The notes beneath the pieces were generated by a model. It saw only the letters and a program-made list of their open reading frames with translations, was not told where the DNA came from and ran no database searches. The position numbers were made by a program, and so were the translations under genes. A stretch of DNA of 45,729 nucleotides from a bacterium (GTDB taxonomy: Bacteria; Armatimonadota; Chthonomonadetes; Chthonomonadales; Chthonomonadaceae), in assembly GCA_021777995.1 (NCBI GenBank), contig JAJYCW010000018.1, positions 1 to 45,729 on the forward strand, in the 5' to 3' direction. Positions 35,308 through 43,525 of this stretch are shown here, piece by piece; position 1 is the stretch's first letter; each line of letters starts with the position of its first letter.

Positions 35308-35895
35308 TTATTTGCGGCGTCGGCGAAGACCGAGCAGGCCGCCGCCAATGAGCAGACCGGCCATACCAGCGGAGGTACCGGCCTCAGGTACTGAGGTGGT
35401 AAAGGTGCCGCCAGCGCCGCTACCACTTGTGGTTACGCCATTCCAGCCAGACAGACCGATGCTGTACGAGCCACCGGGAACCATGCCCGCTACCGGCGAG
35501 GCAGCGGTGGTGGTGGTAAAGTTGCCAAGGATGCTGGCAGAGTTGCCACTGACGAAGAACGAAGACGTTGAGCCAGTGCCCGCGAATACGGTGGTACCGT
35601 TTTTGTCCTTAATGTCGAACGTGATACCGGTAAGGGTGCCGTTGTGGGTGCCGCCACCGGTCAGCATACCGGTAAAGTCCAGGGTGTAAGGAATGTTGGT
35701 TGTTACAACACTGCCATCATATGTCAGACCAACGGTTGTGGCCGAAGCAGAAAGGGTGCCACCACTGTAATTGAATACACCACCGGCAAATGCCAGCGAA
35801 TGCTGGGCTGCGAATGCAGCTGCACCGGACATTGCGGTTAGTGCGGCAGCGGCAGCTCCCACTGCTACTAGCCGAGAAACTCGAGATAGGTTCAC
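35308..35895 (-). CDS. PEP-CTERM-like exported protein, paralogue 4 (VPEA type)
   Basis: A 195-residue exported protein: signal peptide rich in Ala (cleavage near AFA/AQ), HSLAFAGGVFNYSGG, a body with YTLDFTGMLTGGGTHNG, linker SGAGGTF and tail VPEAGTS with hydrophobic helix and RRRRK. Closest in body to paralogue 1. The frame opens at 35934, but AGGAGG lies 6 nt before the GTG at 35895, giving the same length as the other paralogues. A perfect sigma-54 promoter lies at 36008-36024 and an intrinsic terminator after the stop. Confidence 0.85.
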   Translation of the reverse strand: MNLSRVSRLVAVGAAAAALTAMSGAAAFAAQHSLAFAGGVFNYSGGTLSASATTVGLTYDGSVVTTNIPYTLDFTGMLTGGGTHNGTLTGITFDIKDKNGTTVFAGTGSTSSFFVSGNSASILGNFTTTTAASPVAGMVPGGSYSIGLSGWNGVTTSGSGAGGTFTTSVPEAGTSAGMAGLLIGGGLLGLRRRRK

Positions 35896-36007
35896 TGATT
35901 TCCTCCTCATATTTGTGAGTACAAATTTACACAATTATACTTCTGCAAGTGGCGGACCGACAAATGAGCCGGGTTCCCCATGCCAGGGTATACACACATC
36001 ACATTTG

Positions 36008-36024
36008 TGCAAGTTTCGTGCCAA
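36008..36024 (-). promoter_or_regulatory. Sigma-54 promoter of PEP-CTERM paralogue 4
   Basis: The minus strand reads TTGGCACGAAACTTGCA, a perfect match to the RpoN consensus TTGGCACG-N4-TTGCA. Transcription would start near 35996, about 100 nt before the GTG at 35895. Confidence 0.92.
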
Positions 36025-36173
36025 CTTAACACTTTATCTGAAACTCTTTTATTTAGCCTCGCCCTGACCGCGACTAAACTCTTATCACCACCACACACAT
36101 CTATAATATCGCGATTCGTCAATACTTTGCTGTGAAATATTCAACAATCCGGTAAAAATTCCGGGATAGTTAC

Positions 36174-37241
36174 CTAATTTCCTCCTGTCATTGCCGCGAT
36201 TGTGGAACTGTACTGCGGCCAGAATGCCTGTGCCGTGATGTTCTTCTTTTTCCACGCGGAAAATGCCCGATCCACTGAAATTTGAGAACTTGCGGTAACT
36301 CTACTCATCATCACGCCAATGCGACACTGTTCACGAACAAGATTAAATGGATCCGTGTGCGTATTCTCGTGGTCCAGCACGCGAATGATCCACCAGCTGG
36401 GCGTGCCATTGATAGTAAATTCATGCGGTGTTGTAGTCTGGCCGATGGGCGTGCCAAAAACAAGCGGCAGTAACCCAGGGATTTTAGCGGCGGGACCACC
36501 CTGCAGAACGGGTGCCTTCAGCAAACCTCCGTCCGCGGAACTCGAATCAACGCTGTACTTATGAGCTACATCGGAAAAGGAAACGCCAAGCAACAAGTCA
36601 TGCTGTGCATCATAGGCGATTTTGCTTGACGGGGCAACAATAATCGCAATATTTGCCTGCTCGGGATGGTAGAAAAGCGCGTTGGGTGTATGCGGGTCCG
36701 CGTTTTTGTAGTAGTACGCCTGCATCTCGGCCTCGGTAACGGGAGCGCCTTTAGATAGAATGGCAGCCTTGGCAAGCTGCACACGAAGGTCGTACTTTAG
36801 TTCATCTGGTGTTTCAAACTTCTGCTGCAGCTGCTTCAGAAAATTGGGGTTTATAGTAACATCTTTTACCGCAGCATCGACCAGCTTCTCCGAAGGTAAA
36901 AGGTGCAGAGACTTGGCATAGGCCAGAATCATCTGATCCTGAACTAACGAGCGAATCACGGGGACACCAGCCGTTTGCTCAAGTCGATGATAGAAAAATT
37001 GCTTGCGTATAATGTTTCCATTAACAACGGCAACTATGTCCTGCGATTTGTGCCTCTGCCGCTCGATGACACCACCAATCCCTACGCCTACTACAAGAAT
37101 GGCTGCAGCCATGATTACAAGCCGCGTCCGCGGAACGGGAGGCGGGGCGGTTACAGGTCCGGGCCTTGCAGTTCGACGACGTATAGGAGGGGAACCCTTC
37201 TCAGGCTGCGCGCTGCCAGCTTCCATTAATTGCATCTCCAT
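36174..37241 (-). CDS. SurA/PpiC-like foldase (peptidyl-prolyl isomerase family)
   Basis: A 355-residue protein anchored by one helix (about 42-62) after a Pro-rich cytoplasmic start. The extracytoplasmic part has a SurA-N-like segment (IVAVVNGNIIRKQFFYHRLE) and a parvulin-like domain (about 185-310) with FSDVAHKYSVDSSSADGGLL. Such proteins help exported proteins fold. It lies immediately upstream of the PEP-CTERM array on the same strand but has its own transcription, since paralogue 4 has a separate promoter. The start is uncertain: ATG at 37241, 37235 or 37226 (the last with GGAG 9 nt upstream). Confidence 0.8.
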   Translation of the reverse strand: MEMQLMEAGSAQPEKGSPPIRRRTARPGPVTAPPPVPRTRLVIMAAAILVVGVGIGGVIERQRHKSQDIVAVVNGNIIRKQFFYHRLEQTAGVPVIRSLVQDQMILAYAKSLHLLPSEKLVDAAVKDVTINPNFLKQLQQKFETPDELKYDLRVQLAKAAILSKGAPVTEAEMQAYYYKNADPHTPNALFYHPEQANIAIIVAPSSKIAYDAQHDLLLGVSFSDVAHKYSVDSSSADGGLLKAPVLQGGPAAKIPGLLPLVFGTPIGQTTTPHEFTINGTPSWWIIRVLDHENTHTDPFNLVREQCRIGVMMSRVTASSQISVDRAFSAWKKKNITAQAFWPQYSSTIAAMTGGN

Positions 37242-37353
37242 GATGGGAAAGATCCCACGGCCCGACTGATGATTGCCAAGTTATCTTTTTCCATAATTCA
37301 TTGTTTATCGATCACCGTATACTGCACATTCCCGTTAATATACCGTAGTGCAT

Positions 37354-38292
37354 TCATAGAGCCTTTGGAGGACTGCCGGCAACAGAGCTTAAACATGCCC
37401 TAATGTTACCTTTGTAGCGAACAAGTGCCGCCTCCGCTTCCTCCAGGTCGAGGCCGGCTGCCACCATTACGATTGCAGGCTTGCATCGCCAACCAGTTTG
37501 GTACAATGCTTGCCGCGCTTCGCTAAGTGAACCATTTGCCGCCTCGGCTACAATGCATTCCGCTCGGCTTCTAAGCTTGACATTAGAAGCATTGACGTCT
37601 ACCATAAGGTTGCCAAACACTCTACCGGTCAGTACCATCACCGATGTCGAAAGGAGGTTAAGAATGATCTTCTGTGCCGTCCCCGCACGCATCCTGGTAG
37701 AGCCGGTTAACGGCTCTGGTCCAGTGACAGCGGCCAGACAATAATCGGCATGCTGTGCTAATAGCGATCCATTCACATTTACAATTACGGCTGTTACTGC
37801 TCCCAATATTCGCGATTGCCGCAATGCGCCCGCTACAAAAGGTGTTTTACCGCTACTGGCAATTCCAATTACCACATCCTTAGAATTTACCTTTAATTCA
37901 AGTACCTCTGCCCCACCTGCATGCTCGTCATCTTCTGCACCCTCTACAGCCTTGGTAAGTGCCGTATTTCCACCGGCAATCACTCCGGTTACGGTATCAG
38001 CAGACACCGAAAATGTGGGCGGACATTCGCTAGCATCCAGCACGCCCAACCGACCACTGGTGCCAGCACCAACATAGATGATTCGCCCACCTTGATTAAC
38101 ACTTTGTGCAGCCAAGCATATTAGTTCCGTAAGCTGAGGTAAAACGCCTTCAACTGCCTGACGCACATCCACGGTCTCTTCAAAAAGCAGGCGAACGAGC
38201 TCGTCTGGGGCAAGCACATCCATATTTGCCGTACGAGAATTTCGCTGCTCTGTTTCTTGCACCCGATGTAAATTACTATTAAACTCTTCCAT
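37354..38292 (-). CDS. murQ: N-acetylmuramic acid 6-phosphate etherase MurQ
   Basis: A 312-residue SIS-domain enzyme that cleaves the lactyl ether of MurNAc 6-phosphate during recycling of peptidoglycan sugars. Motifs: IYVGAGTSGRLGVLDASECPPTF, split here as the sugar-phosphate loop and the Glu of DASECPP, then the second catalytic Glu in AVEGAEDD. GIASSGKTPFV is the SIS Ser loop. The frame opens at 38382, but the ATG at 38292 lies 9 nt after the stop of the glycosyltransferase gene and starts the conserved N-terminus (NSRTANMDVL soon after). No good SD is present, so translation is probably coupled. Confidence 0.93.
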   Translation of the reverse strand: MEEFNSNLHRVQETEQRNSRTANMDVLAPDELVRLLFEETVDVRQAVEGVLPQLTELICLAAQSVNQGGRIIYVGAGTSGRLGVLDASECPPTFSVSADTVTGVIAGGNTALTKAVEGAEDDEHAGGAEVLELKVNSKDVVIGIASSGKTPFVAGALRQSRILGAVTAVIVNVNGSLLAQHADYCLAAVTGPEPLTGSTRMRAGTAQKIILNLLSTSVMVLTGRVFGNLMVDVNASNVKLRSRAECIVAEAANGSLSEARQALYQTGWRCKPAIVMVAAGLDLEEAEAALVRYKGNIRACLSSVAGSPPKAL

Positions 38293-38300
38293 TATGAAGA

Positions 38301-39500
38301 TTACACAACACCGCGGCGTAATTCGTCTAGCGAATAAAGCGTTCCGCGCCACACAATTCCGTTTTGGCGATATGCAATCCATGTTGCTCTTGCAATGATA
38401 TACATGAGCAAGATCGATGCCAACGGGTAGGCAAGACCATAAAACATGTATGCACCCGAAAGGCTGCGAACAGCCCGGGCCCCAATGACCATTATAACGA
38501 GAACTGCAAGCGCCATTAGCCTGGTAAAATGCCCGGGCAGAAGGAGTGCCAATAGCGGGTACAGCCCGGTGTATGCGAGTGCAATAATCCCGCCAATTGC
38601 CGCAGGCAGGCTGTACTCAAATCCTGCAAAGGCATTCTTGGCTAGACTGTTTATCACCCCTGGTAACCCCACTACCCAGCGAACCGAAATAAGGTCACTG
38701 CCATCCAGCAGTTGCGTTTTAAATCCGTTCTGTTTAATGATTTTACCTAGCTTCACGTCATCTACGACTTCCATAGGCAACGCGCGGTGCCCACCGAATG
38801 CCTTATAGGCACAGGTACGTACCATATTAAAGGCACCGAGCCCAACGTAGGCGCTTCGTCGTGGGTCCGATGCAGTCCAGGCACGGCTGCGAAACCAGAA
38901 CATGAGGCCAAAGTAGCTAACAAACAGGCGTTCCCAAAAATCGCGGGTATCGCAACGCGGCGTAATGACCAGATGATCTATGTTCGCACGTGCGGCGTAA
39001 CTTACTGCTCGCCGAAGTGCATCGCACTCGAATACCACGTCTGCATCAGTAAAAAGAAGCCAGTCACCGGTAGCCTCATTCGCCGCAACTTGTAAGGCAT
39101 GATTTTTGCCTAGCCAGCCATTGGGAAGTGCAGAAACATGTAACACCTTGAGAACAGGATTTTGTCGCGCCAACCGCTCTAGAATAACTCCCGTATTGTC
39201 GGTCGACCGGTCATTTACGGCGATTATCTCAAGATCAGGGTAGTCTAACGAAAGTATGCTGCGCATAGCCTCTTCAATGGTGGCGGCCTCATTGCAGGCA
39301 GGCACCAGGATGCTTAGTCGCGGAAGCGACTCAACAGCGTGAGACCAAGGCGTGAGTTCTGTCAGCTTCTGATAGTACCGACGACCATGGAGCAACATCA
39401 ACATTGCACCTATCCAAACAACGAGCGTGCCACCTGAAAGCACAGAATGCAGAAGACGCATGGACCCAGGGCGAACCGCGACCAATAGGACTGTCTGCAT
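38301..39500 (-). CDS. Family 2 glycosyltransferase, membrane-bound
   Basis: A 399-residue glycosyltransferase with an N-terminal membrane helix, a cytosolic GT-A domain and about four C-terminal helices. Motifs: LSILVPACNEAATIEEAM, NDRSTDNT (nucleotide binding), LFTDADVVF (DxD metal site) and VRWVVG, equivalent to the QxxRW motif. The arrangement resembles carotenoid- or lipid-modifying glycosyltransferases (CrtQ/HpnB group), but the acceptor is not known. The ATG overlaps the stop of the CDF gene (TAATG), and the murQ start follows 9 nt after its own stop, so CDF, GT and murQ form one operon. Confidence 0.85.
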   Translation of the reverse strand: MQTVLLVAVRPGSMRLLHSVLSGGTLVVWIGAMLMLLHGRRYYQKLTELTPWSHAVESLPRLSILVPACNEAATIEEAMRSILSLDYPDLEIIAVNDRSTDNTGVILERLARQNPVLKVLHVSALPNGWLGKNHALQVAANEATGDWLLFTDADVVFECDALRRAVSYAARANIDHLVITPRCDTRDFWERLFVSYFGLMFWFRSRAWTASDPRRSAYVGLGAFNMVRTCAYKAFGGHRALPMEVVDDVKLGKIIKQNGFKTQLLDGSDLISVRWVVGLPGVINSLAKNAFAGFEYSLPAAIGGIIALAYTGLYPLLALLLPGHFTRLMALAVLVIMVIGARAVRSLSGAYMFYGLAYPLASILLMYIIARATWIAYRQNGIVWRGTLYSLDELRRGVV

Positions 39501-40477
39501 TAAGGCTTTTTCCTCTCAGTTTTGCCGTGCCCTATTTCCTCTACCTGAGCTGCGGCAGTGACTTCGCGCTGGTGGCGCATTTCTGCATGAAACGGTTCTA
39601 TATGGATACTAATGTGTATGCCAGGGAGACTAGACCGTATCTTATCCTCTAGCTCCTCAGTCAGCGTATGGGCATCTAGCAGCGTGACCAAATCCTCAAT
39701 TTGCACATGCACATCAGCCTCACGCATGGGGCCCGACCATCTGGTCCGCAATTTATGATACCCTAGCACACGCTCATCGTGATTTAATACGTCTAGTATT
39801 CGGTCTTCATCAGCCTCGGGAAGCCGTGAGTCCATCAGCGGCTGAATGGCATCACGAAACAGCTTCGTCCCTGTCACAACCATGGCTGCCGCTACAGCAC
39901 AGCCCACCACTGGATCCCACAAACCCTGCCCCGTCATGCGGATCAGAATGAGACCCAAAAACACACCTGCGGAGGTAACTGCATCTGCAGCAAGGTGTCT
40001 CGCATCAGCGTCCATCGCTGGGGAATTCTCACGGTGTGCTGTGCGCCTCAACGCTACCGATAGCACAATGTTAACGACACAAGAAACCGCCATTAATACG
40101 AGGCCCGTACGCAGACCGGTAACGTGCGGTACATGGGGATTCCTGAACCTCGCGATAGCGCCTGCCAGCACCAGGGCTGCACCAACGAAAATAAGTACAG
40201 ATTCGAACAGCGCAGAAAGACTCTCGACCTTTCCGTGGCCATAAGGATGACCGTTGTCTGGCGGTGTACTTGAGAATCGTACTGAAAAATACGATACACC
40301 AGAAGCAAAAAGATCGGCACCAGAATGCAGGGCTTCGGAGAAAATGCTTACCGAGCCAGTGACAATCGCCAACACAAGTTTCGCGCACACAAGCAGGAGG
40401 CTCGTACCAAAGGAGATTCGAGCCATCCTCAGCTTATGCGAATGTTTTACCGTTTTGGGATTGACTGCCGGTACCAA
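39500..40477 (-). CDS. Cation diffusion facilitator (zinc/metal efflux) transporter
   Basis: A 325-residue CDF exporter with six membrane helices. The transport site motifs are HSGAD in helix 2 (SEALHSGADLFASG) and HLAAD in helix 5 (DARHLAADAVTSAG), an HxxxD pair in both helices, which in this family goes with zinc or cadmium. The cytosolic C-terminal domain (about 215-300) has the usual beta-alpha-beta fold and ends in His-containing strands (IHISIHIEPFH). The frame opens at 40516; GGAGG lies 6 nt before the TTG at 40477, which I take as start. Confidence 0.9.
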   Translation of the reverse strand: MVPAVNPKTVKHSHKLRMARISFGTSLLLVCAKLVLAIVTGSVSIFSEALHSGADLFASGVSYFSVRFSSTPPDNGHPYGHGKVESLSALFESVLIFVGAALVLAGAIARFRNPHVPHVTGLRTGLVLMAVSCVVNIVLSVALRRTAHRENSPAMDADARHLAADAVTSAGVFLGLILIRMTGQGLWDPVVGCAVAAAMVVTGTKLFRDAIQPLMDSRLPEADEDRILDVLNHDERVLGYHKLRTRWSGPMREADVHVQIEDLVTLLDAHTLTEELEDKIRSSLPGIHISIHIEPFHAEMRHQREVTAAAQVEEIGHGKTERKKP

Positions 40478-40567
40478 TACTAGCCTCCGGGGCCTGCTTT
40501 GCCACATGCACTCCAAACGCCGTTATGAGAAATCCGGTCCGCTTCACGGCGACTAAAGAAATGCACT

Positions 40568-42316
40568 CTAACTGCCAGGAAGGAGGCTTCTTAGGTACTC
40601 AAGGAGTTTCTGGGTGCCTTTTGCTCCAAGATCACCTTCGCCGCGTCGGCGAACACTCACGGTGCCTGCCTCCACGTCTCGGTCACCACAAACGAGCATC
40701 ACGGGGATTTTCTGCATCTCTGCCTCCCGAATACGCTTGCCCATCTTCTCATTACGCCCATCTACCTCTGCCCGAAAACCAGCTGCCCGAAGGTCATCGC
40801 GCAACTTGGAGGCATAGTCGACGTGCCTATCGGCAATAGGGATGATCGATATCTGGACGGGTGCTAACCAGAACGGGAACGCGCCGGAGTACTGCTCAAC
40901 CAGCAGACCTATCATGCGATCGAGCGAGCCAAATGGAGCACGATGGATCATAATGGGTCGCTGCCGCTGCCCCTGTTCGTCAATGTATTCCAGTTCGAAA
41001 CGCTCAGGAAGGTTATAGTCTACCTGCACAGTTCCCATCTGCCATTCGCGACGCAGTGCGTCACGCACCATCAGGTCTAGTTTAGGACCGTAGAATGCAG
41101 CGTCGCCTTTGGATACTTCGTATTCCATACCAAGCTCCTGAACAGCAGCAAGAATGGCCTCTTCGGCGGCATTCCAGTTCTCGTCGGTGCCTATGTATTT
41201 GTCATCAGCGGGATCTCTAACACCAATCCGAACGCGGTAATCCTCCAACCCCAGGCGGTTCAAAGTGAAGAGCATAAGGTCGACTACTCCCTTGAACTCC
41301 TCCTTAAGCTGGCCGGGTGTAACAAACAGGTGACTATCATCCTGGGTAAAGCCTCTCACCCGCAACATTCCGGTGAGCTCGCCGCTCTGTTCATAACGAT
41401 AGACAGTTCCAAATTCTGCAAGCCTCACGGGGAGGTCGCGGTATGAGTGTAGCTCGTTGGCATAAATCATAATGTGGTGAGGGCAGTTCATCGGCTTTAA
41501 AACATAGGTCTCTCCCTCATCTGCATCCGTCATCAGCGGGAACATCTTCGAATTGTAGTTCTTGAGATGACCGCTTCTCTCATAGAGCCGCGCATTCCCA
41601 ATGTGAGGCGTAACAACGCCTTGATACCCGCGTTTTAGTTGTTCGCTCTTCATGAAATCGACAAGGGTGTCACGAAGCGTTGCGCCTTTTGGCAGCCACA
41701 ACGGTAGTCCCGGACCTACGTCATGCGAAAACATAAACAAGCCTAGCTCTCTACCTAGAACTTTATGGTCTCTTTTTTTCGCTTCCTCCAGCCTGTATAG
41801 GTAGTCATCCAGCTCTTCCTTACTGGGCCACGCGGTGCCGTAAATGCGGGTAAGCATGGTATTCTTTTCGCTGCCCCGCCAGTAAGCACCAGCGATATGC
41901 ATCAAGTGAAAATGTTTAAGTGCACCCGTATCCGGCACGTGAGGGCCTCGGCATAGGTCGATGAAATCGCCCTGTCTGTAAAATGAGATCTCCTCACCTT
42001 CGGGCAGGTCGTCAATAAGCGCCACCTTGTACGGCTGGTTTCGCGTCGCTTCGTGGGCCCTGGCAGCTTCACGGGACATCACCTCACGGGTAATTGGTAG
42101 TCGACGCTTGCTGATCTCCACCATCTTCTCTTCCAGCGCAGGCAGGTCGTCTTCTTTAATTGCTTTGGGAAACTCAAAGTCATAATAAAAACCATCTTCG
42201 ATAGGTGGCCCAATTGCAAATTTCACCCCGGGAAACAACTCACCAGCAGCCTGTGCAAGCAGGTGAGCGGTGCTGTGCCGCAGCATGTAGAGAGGTTCGG
42301 AATAGTTCGGTTCCAT
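40568..42316 (-). CDS. thrS: Threonyl-tRNA synthetase without the N-terminal TGS domain
   Basis: A 582-residue enzyme charging tRNA-Thr. It starts directly at the editing domain (HSTAH at 14-18; later DLCRGPH with the other editing-site Cys and His). The class II catalytic core follows with MNCPHH (zinc Cys), motif 2 around YRYEQSGELTGMLRVRGFTQ and motif 3 HRAPFGSLDRMIG, and then the anticodon-binding domain. The usual TGS domain of about 60 residues is absent. The ATG at 42316 has GGAG 9 nt upstream, and that SD directly follows the U-run of a hairpin (see 42331-42369). An in-frame TTG at 42331 lies inside the U-run/SD and is unlikely. Confidence 0.93.
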   Translation of the reverse strand: MEPNYSEPLYMLRHSTAHLLAQAAGELFPGVKFAIGPPIEDGFYYDFEFPKAIKEDDLPALEEKMVEISKRRLPITREVMSREAARAHEATRNQPYKVALIDDLPEGEEISFYRQGDFIDLCRGPHVPDTGALKHFHLMHIAGAYWRGSEKNTMLTRIYGTAWPSKEELDDYLYRLEEAKKRDHKVLGRELGLFMFSHDVGPGLPLWLPKGATLRDTLVDFMKSEQLKRGYQGVVTPHIGNARLYERSGHLKNYNSKMFPLMTDADEGETYVLKPMNCPHHIMIYANELHSYRDLPVRLAEFGTVYRYEQSGELTGMLRVRGFTQDDSHLFVTPGQLKEEFKGVVDLMLFTLNRLGLEDYRVRIGVRDPADDKYIGTDENWNAAEEAILAAVQELGMEYEVSKGDAAFYGPKLDLMVRDALRREWQMGTVQVDYNLPERFELEYIDEQGQRQRPIMIHRAPFGSLDRMIGLLVEQYSGAFPFWLAPVQISIIPIADRHVDYASKLRDDLRAAGFRAEVDGRNEKMGKRIREAEMQKIPVMLVCGDRDVEAGTVSVRRRGEGDLGAKGTQKLLEYLRSLLPGS

Positions 42317-42330
42317 TAGGTTTAACTCCA

Positions 42331-42369
42331 AAATAAAAAGCCACCGTCCATATTAATTCGGACGATGGC
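42331..42369 (-). terminator. Terminator-like hairpin in the thrS leader (attenuator candidate)
   Basis: On the minus strand GCCATCGTCC (42369-42360) pairs with GGACGGTGGC (42349-42340) with one mismatch and a 10-nt loop, followed by TTTTTATTTTGGAG: a U-run that runs straight into the thrS SD. No gene lies upstream on this strand that it could terminate, which suggests attenuation of thrS. Confidence 0.7.
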
Positions 42370-42699
42370 GACAAACTGGGAAAAACGTCACCGAGGCATC
42401 ACACTGGGCAGCAGTGTATCGCCGGGCGACGCCAGAATGCGCCGCCCTGGATTGTGCCAACCAATACGCGCGAGGCCTCCAAGAATATCATTTCGCTCCC
42501 TAAGTGAGTGGCTCCCCACTCTCCAAATTAGATCACTAATTGTATTATGGCAGTTAGCGCAGCATCAGTCAAGCCTATCGTTTTTGGCACTGCCATTTCT
42601 ACACGCCTATTCACGTGTTTTAGTCACGGAACATGGGCAGTTAGGCGCATTACCGCGTAAAATCCACCTTCCGGAGGACTAAATAAGGAGTCTTCCCTC
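42370..42699. other. thrS leader / RIC upstream region
   Basis: Gene-free region between divergent thrS and RIC. On the thrS strand it can fold into further stems: GAGTGG-GGAG-CCACTC near 42507-42522 and GGGCGGCG against CGTCGCCC near 42426-42449. A plus-strand frame at 42365-42682 has no ribosome site or family resemblance. Confidence 0.5.
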
Positions 42700-42728
42700 T
42701 TGCCATAAACAAGGATACGCCATATAAT
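42700..42728 (+). promoter_or_regulatory. Sigma-70 promoter of the RIC gene
   Basis: TTGCCA (42700-42705), a 17-nt spacer and TATAAT (42723-42728), a near-consensus promoter. The start of transcription would be near 42735, exactly where the palindrome at 42736 begins. Confidence 0.8.
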
Positions 42729-42735
42729 AGATATA

Positions 42736-42751
42736 TGGATAATGTTATCCA
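42736..42751. promoter_or_regulatory. Palindromic operator at the RIC transcription start
   Basis: TGGATAA-TG-TTATCCA: perfect 7-bp arms around a 2-nt centre, placed at about +1 to +16 of the promoter, as expected for a repressor site. The half-site TGGATAAT recurs at 45002-45009 by the ferredoxin promoter. The Rrf2 regulator encoded at 44435 is the obvious candidate to bind it, but this is inferred. Confidence 0.6.
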
Positions 42752-42784
42752 ATTATGACTGTTAGCAACCTAAGGAGAATGACC

Positions 42785-43519
42785 ATGTCAACCATTGACA
42801 AAGCGGCTACAGTAGGGCAATTGATGGTAGAGCAACCCGGACGATCGTCAGTATTTGAACGATGGGGGCTGGACTACTGCTGCGGCGGCCGCAAGCCGCT
42901 GAATCAGGCCTGTCTGGAAAAAGGCATCTCTCTGGAAGCAGTCGTCGCAGACCTGGAGGGAGTTACCTCCACAAGTTCTGCCTTTCCAGAACCAGATTGG
43001 AATGAGGTACCACTCTCCGTACTGGCCGACCATATAGTCAATACTCACCACGCATATGTACGATGGAGCATGCCGCGTCTCTCAGCGATCATTGAGAAGG
43101 TTTGCAACGCACATGGGCAGCGATTTGACCACCTGTACGAAGTACGCGAAATATTTGCAGTACTACGGGCAGAGTTTGAAGCACATATTGCCAAAGAGGA
43201 GATGGTGTTATTTCCGCTGATCAAGCAGCTTGAGGAAATGCGGGAGCTGGGCGTTACCTCACATATTCCTTCGGTTAGATACCCTATTGCTGCGATGGAA
43301 TCGGAACATGAAACCACTGGCTCAGCTTTGGAGGATATCCGACGGTTAACGGCCAATTTTACGCGCCCATCCGGTGCATGCAATACTTATCTGGCAATGC
43401 TTGACGGCCTGAATGCCCTAGAAACCGATACGCATAGACACGTTCATAAAGAGAACAACATCCTGTTTGTTAGAGCTATTGATCTGGAACTTGCAGGATC
43501 ATCTGCGACGCTACAATAA
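42785..43519 (+). CDS. ric: Di-iron repair-of-iron-centres protein (RIC, YtfE/ScdA family)
   Basis: A 244-residue protein that helps rebuild iron-sulfur clusters damaged by NO or oxidants. The N-terminal ScdA domain has DYCCGG at 30-35. The hemerythrin-like four-helix domain supplies the di-iron ligands: His in ADHIVNTHH, His and Glu in FEAHIAKEE, His in ESEHETTG and His/Glu in HRHVHKENN. AAGGAG lies 7 nt before the ATG at 42785; the ATG at 42779 is too close to it. The gene heads a unit with the YwiC-like gene 6 nt downstream and is near an Rrf2 regulator, fitting a nitrosative-stress/anaerobic setting. Confidence 0.93.
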   Translation: MSTIDKAATVGQLMVEQPGRSSVFERWGLDYCCGGRKPLNQACLEKGISLEAVVADLEGVTSTSSAFPEPDWNEVPLSVLADHIVNTHHAYVRWSMPRLSAIIEKVCNAHGQRFDHLYEVREIFAVLRAEFEAHIAKEEMVLFPLIKQLEEMRELGVTSHIPSVRYPIAAMESEHETTGSALEDIRRLTANFTRPSGACNTYLAMLDGLNALETDTHRHVHKENNILFVRAIDLELAGSSATLQ

Positions 43520-43525
43520 TCGCCC

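Noticed and set aside
42370-42540. T-box riboswitch in the thrS leader (AGGGCGGCGC resembles the T-box)
   Set aside because: The invariant T-box sequence AGGGTGGNACCGCG is not present, the bulge residues are missing, and no specifier loop could be placed. The leader hairpin is kept only as an attenuator candidate.
42586-42602. Possible sigma-54 site TTGGCACTGCCATTTCT before the RIC gene
   Set aside because: It lacks the invariant GC of the -12 box, and a near-consensus sigma-70 promoter lies closer.
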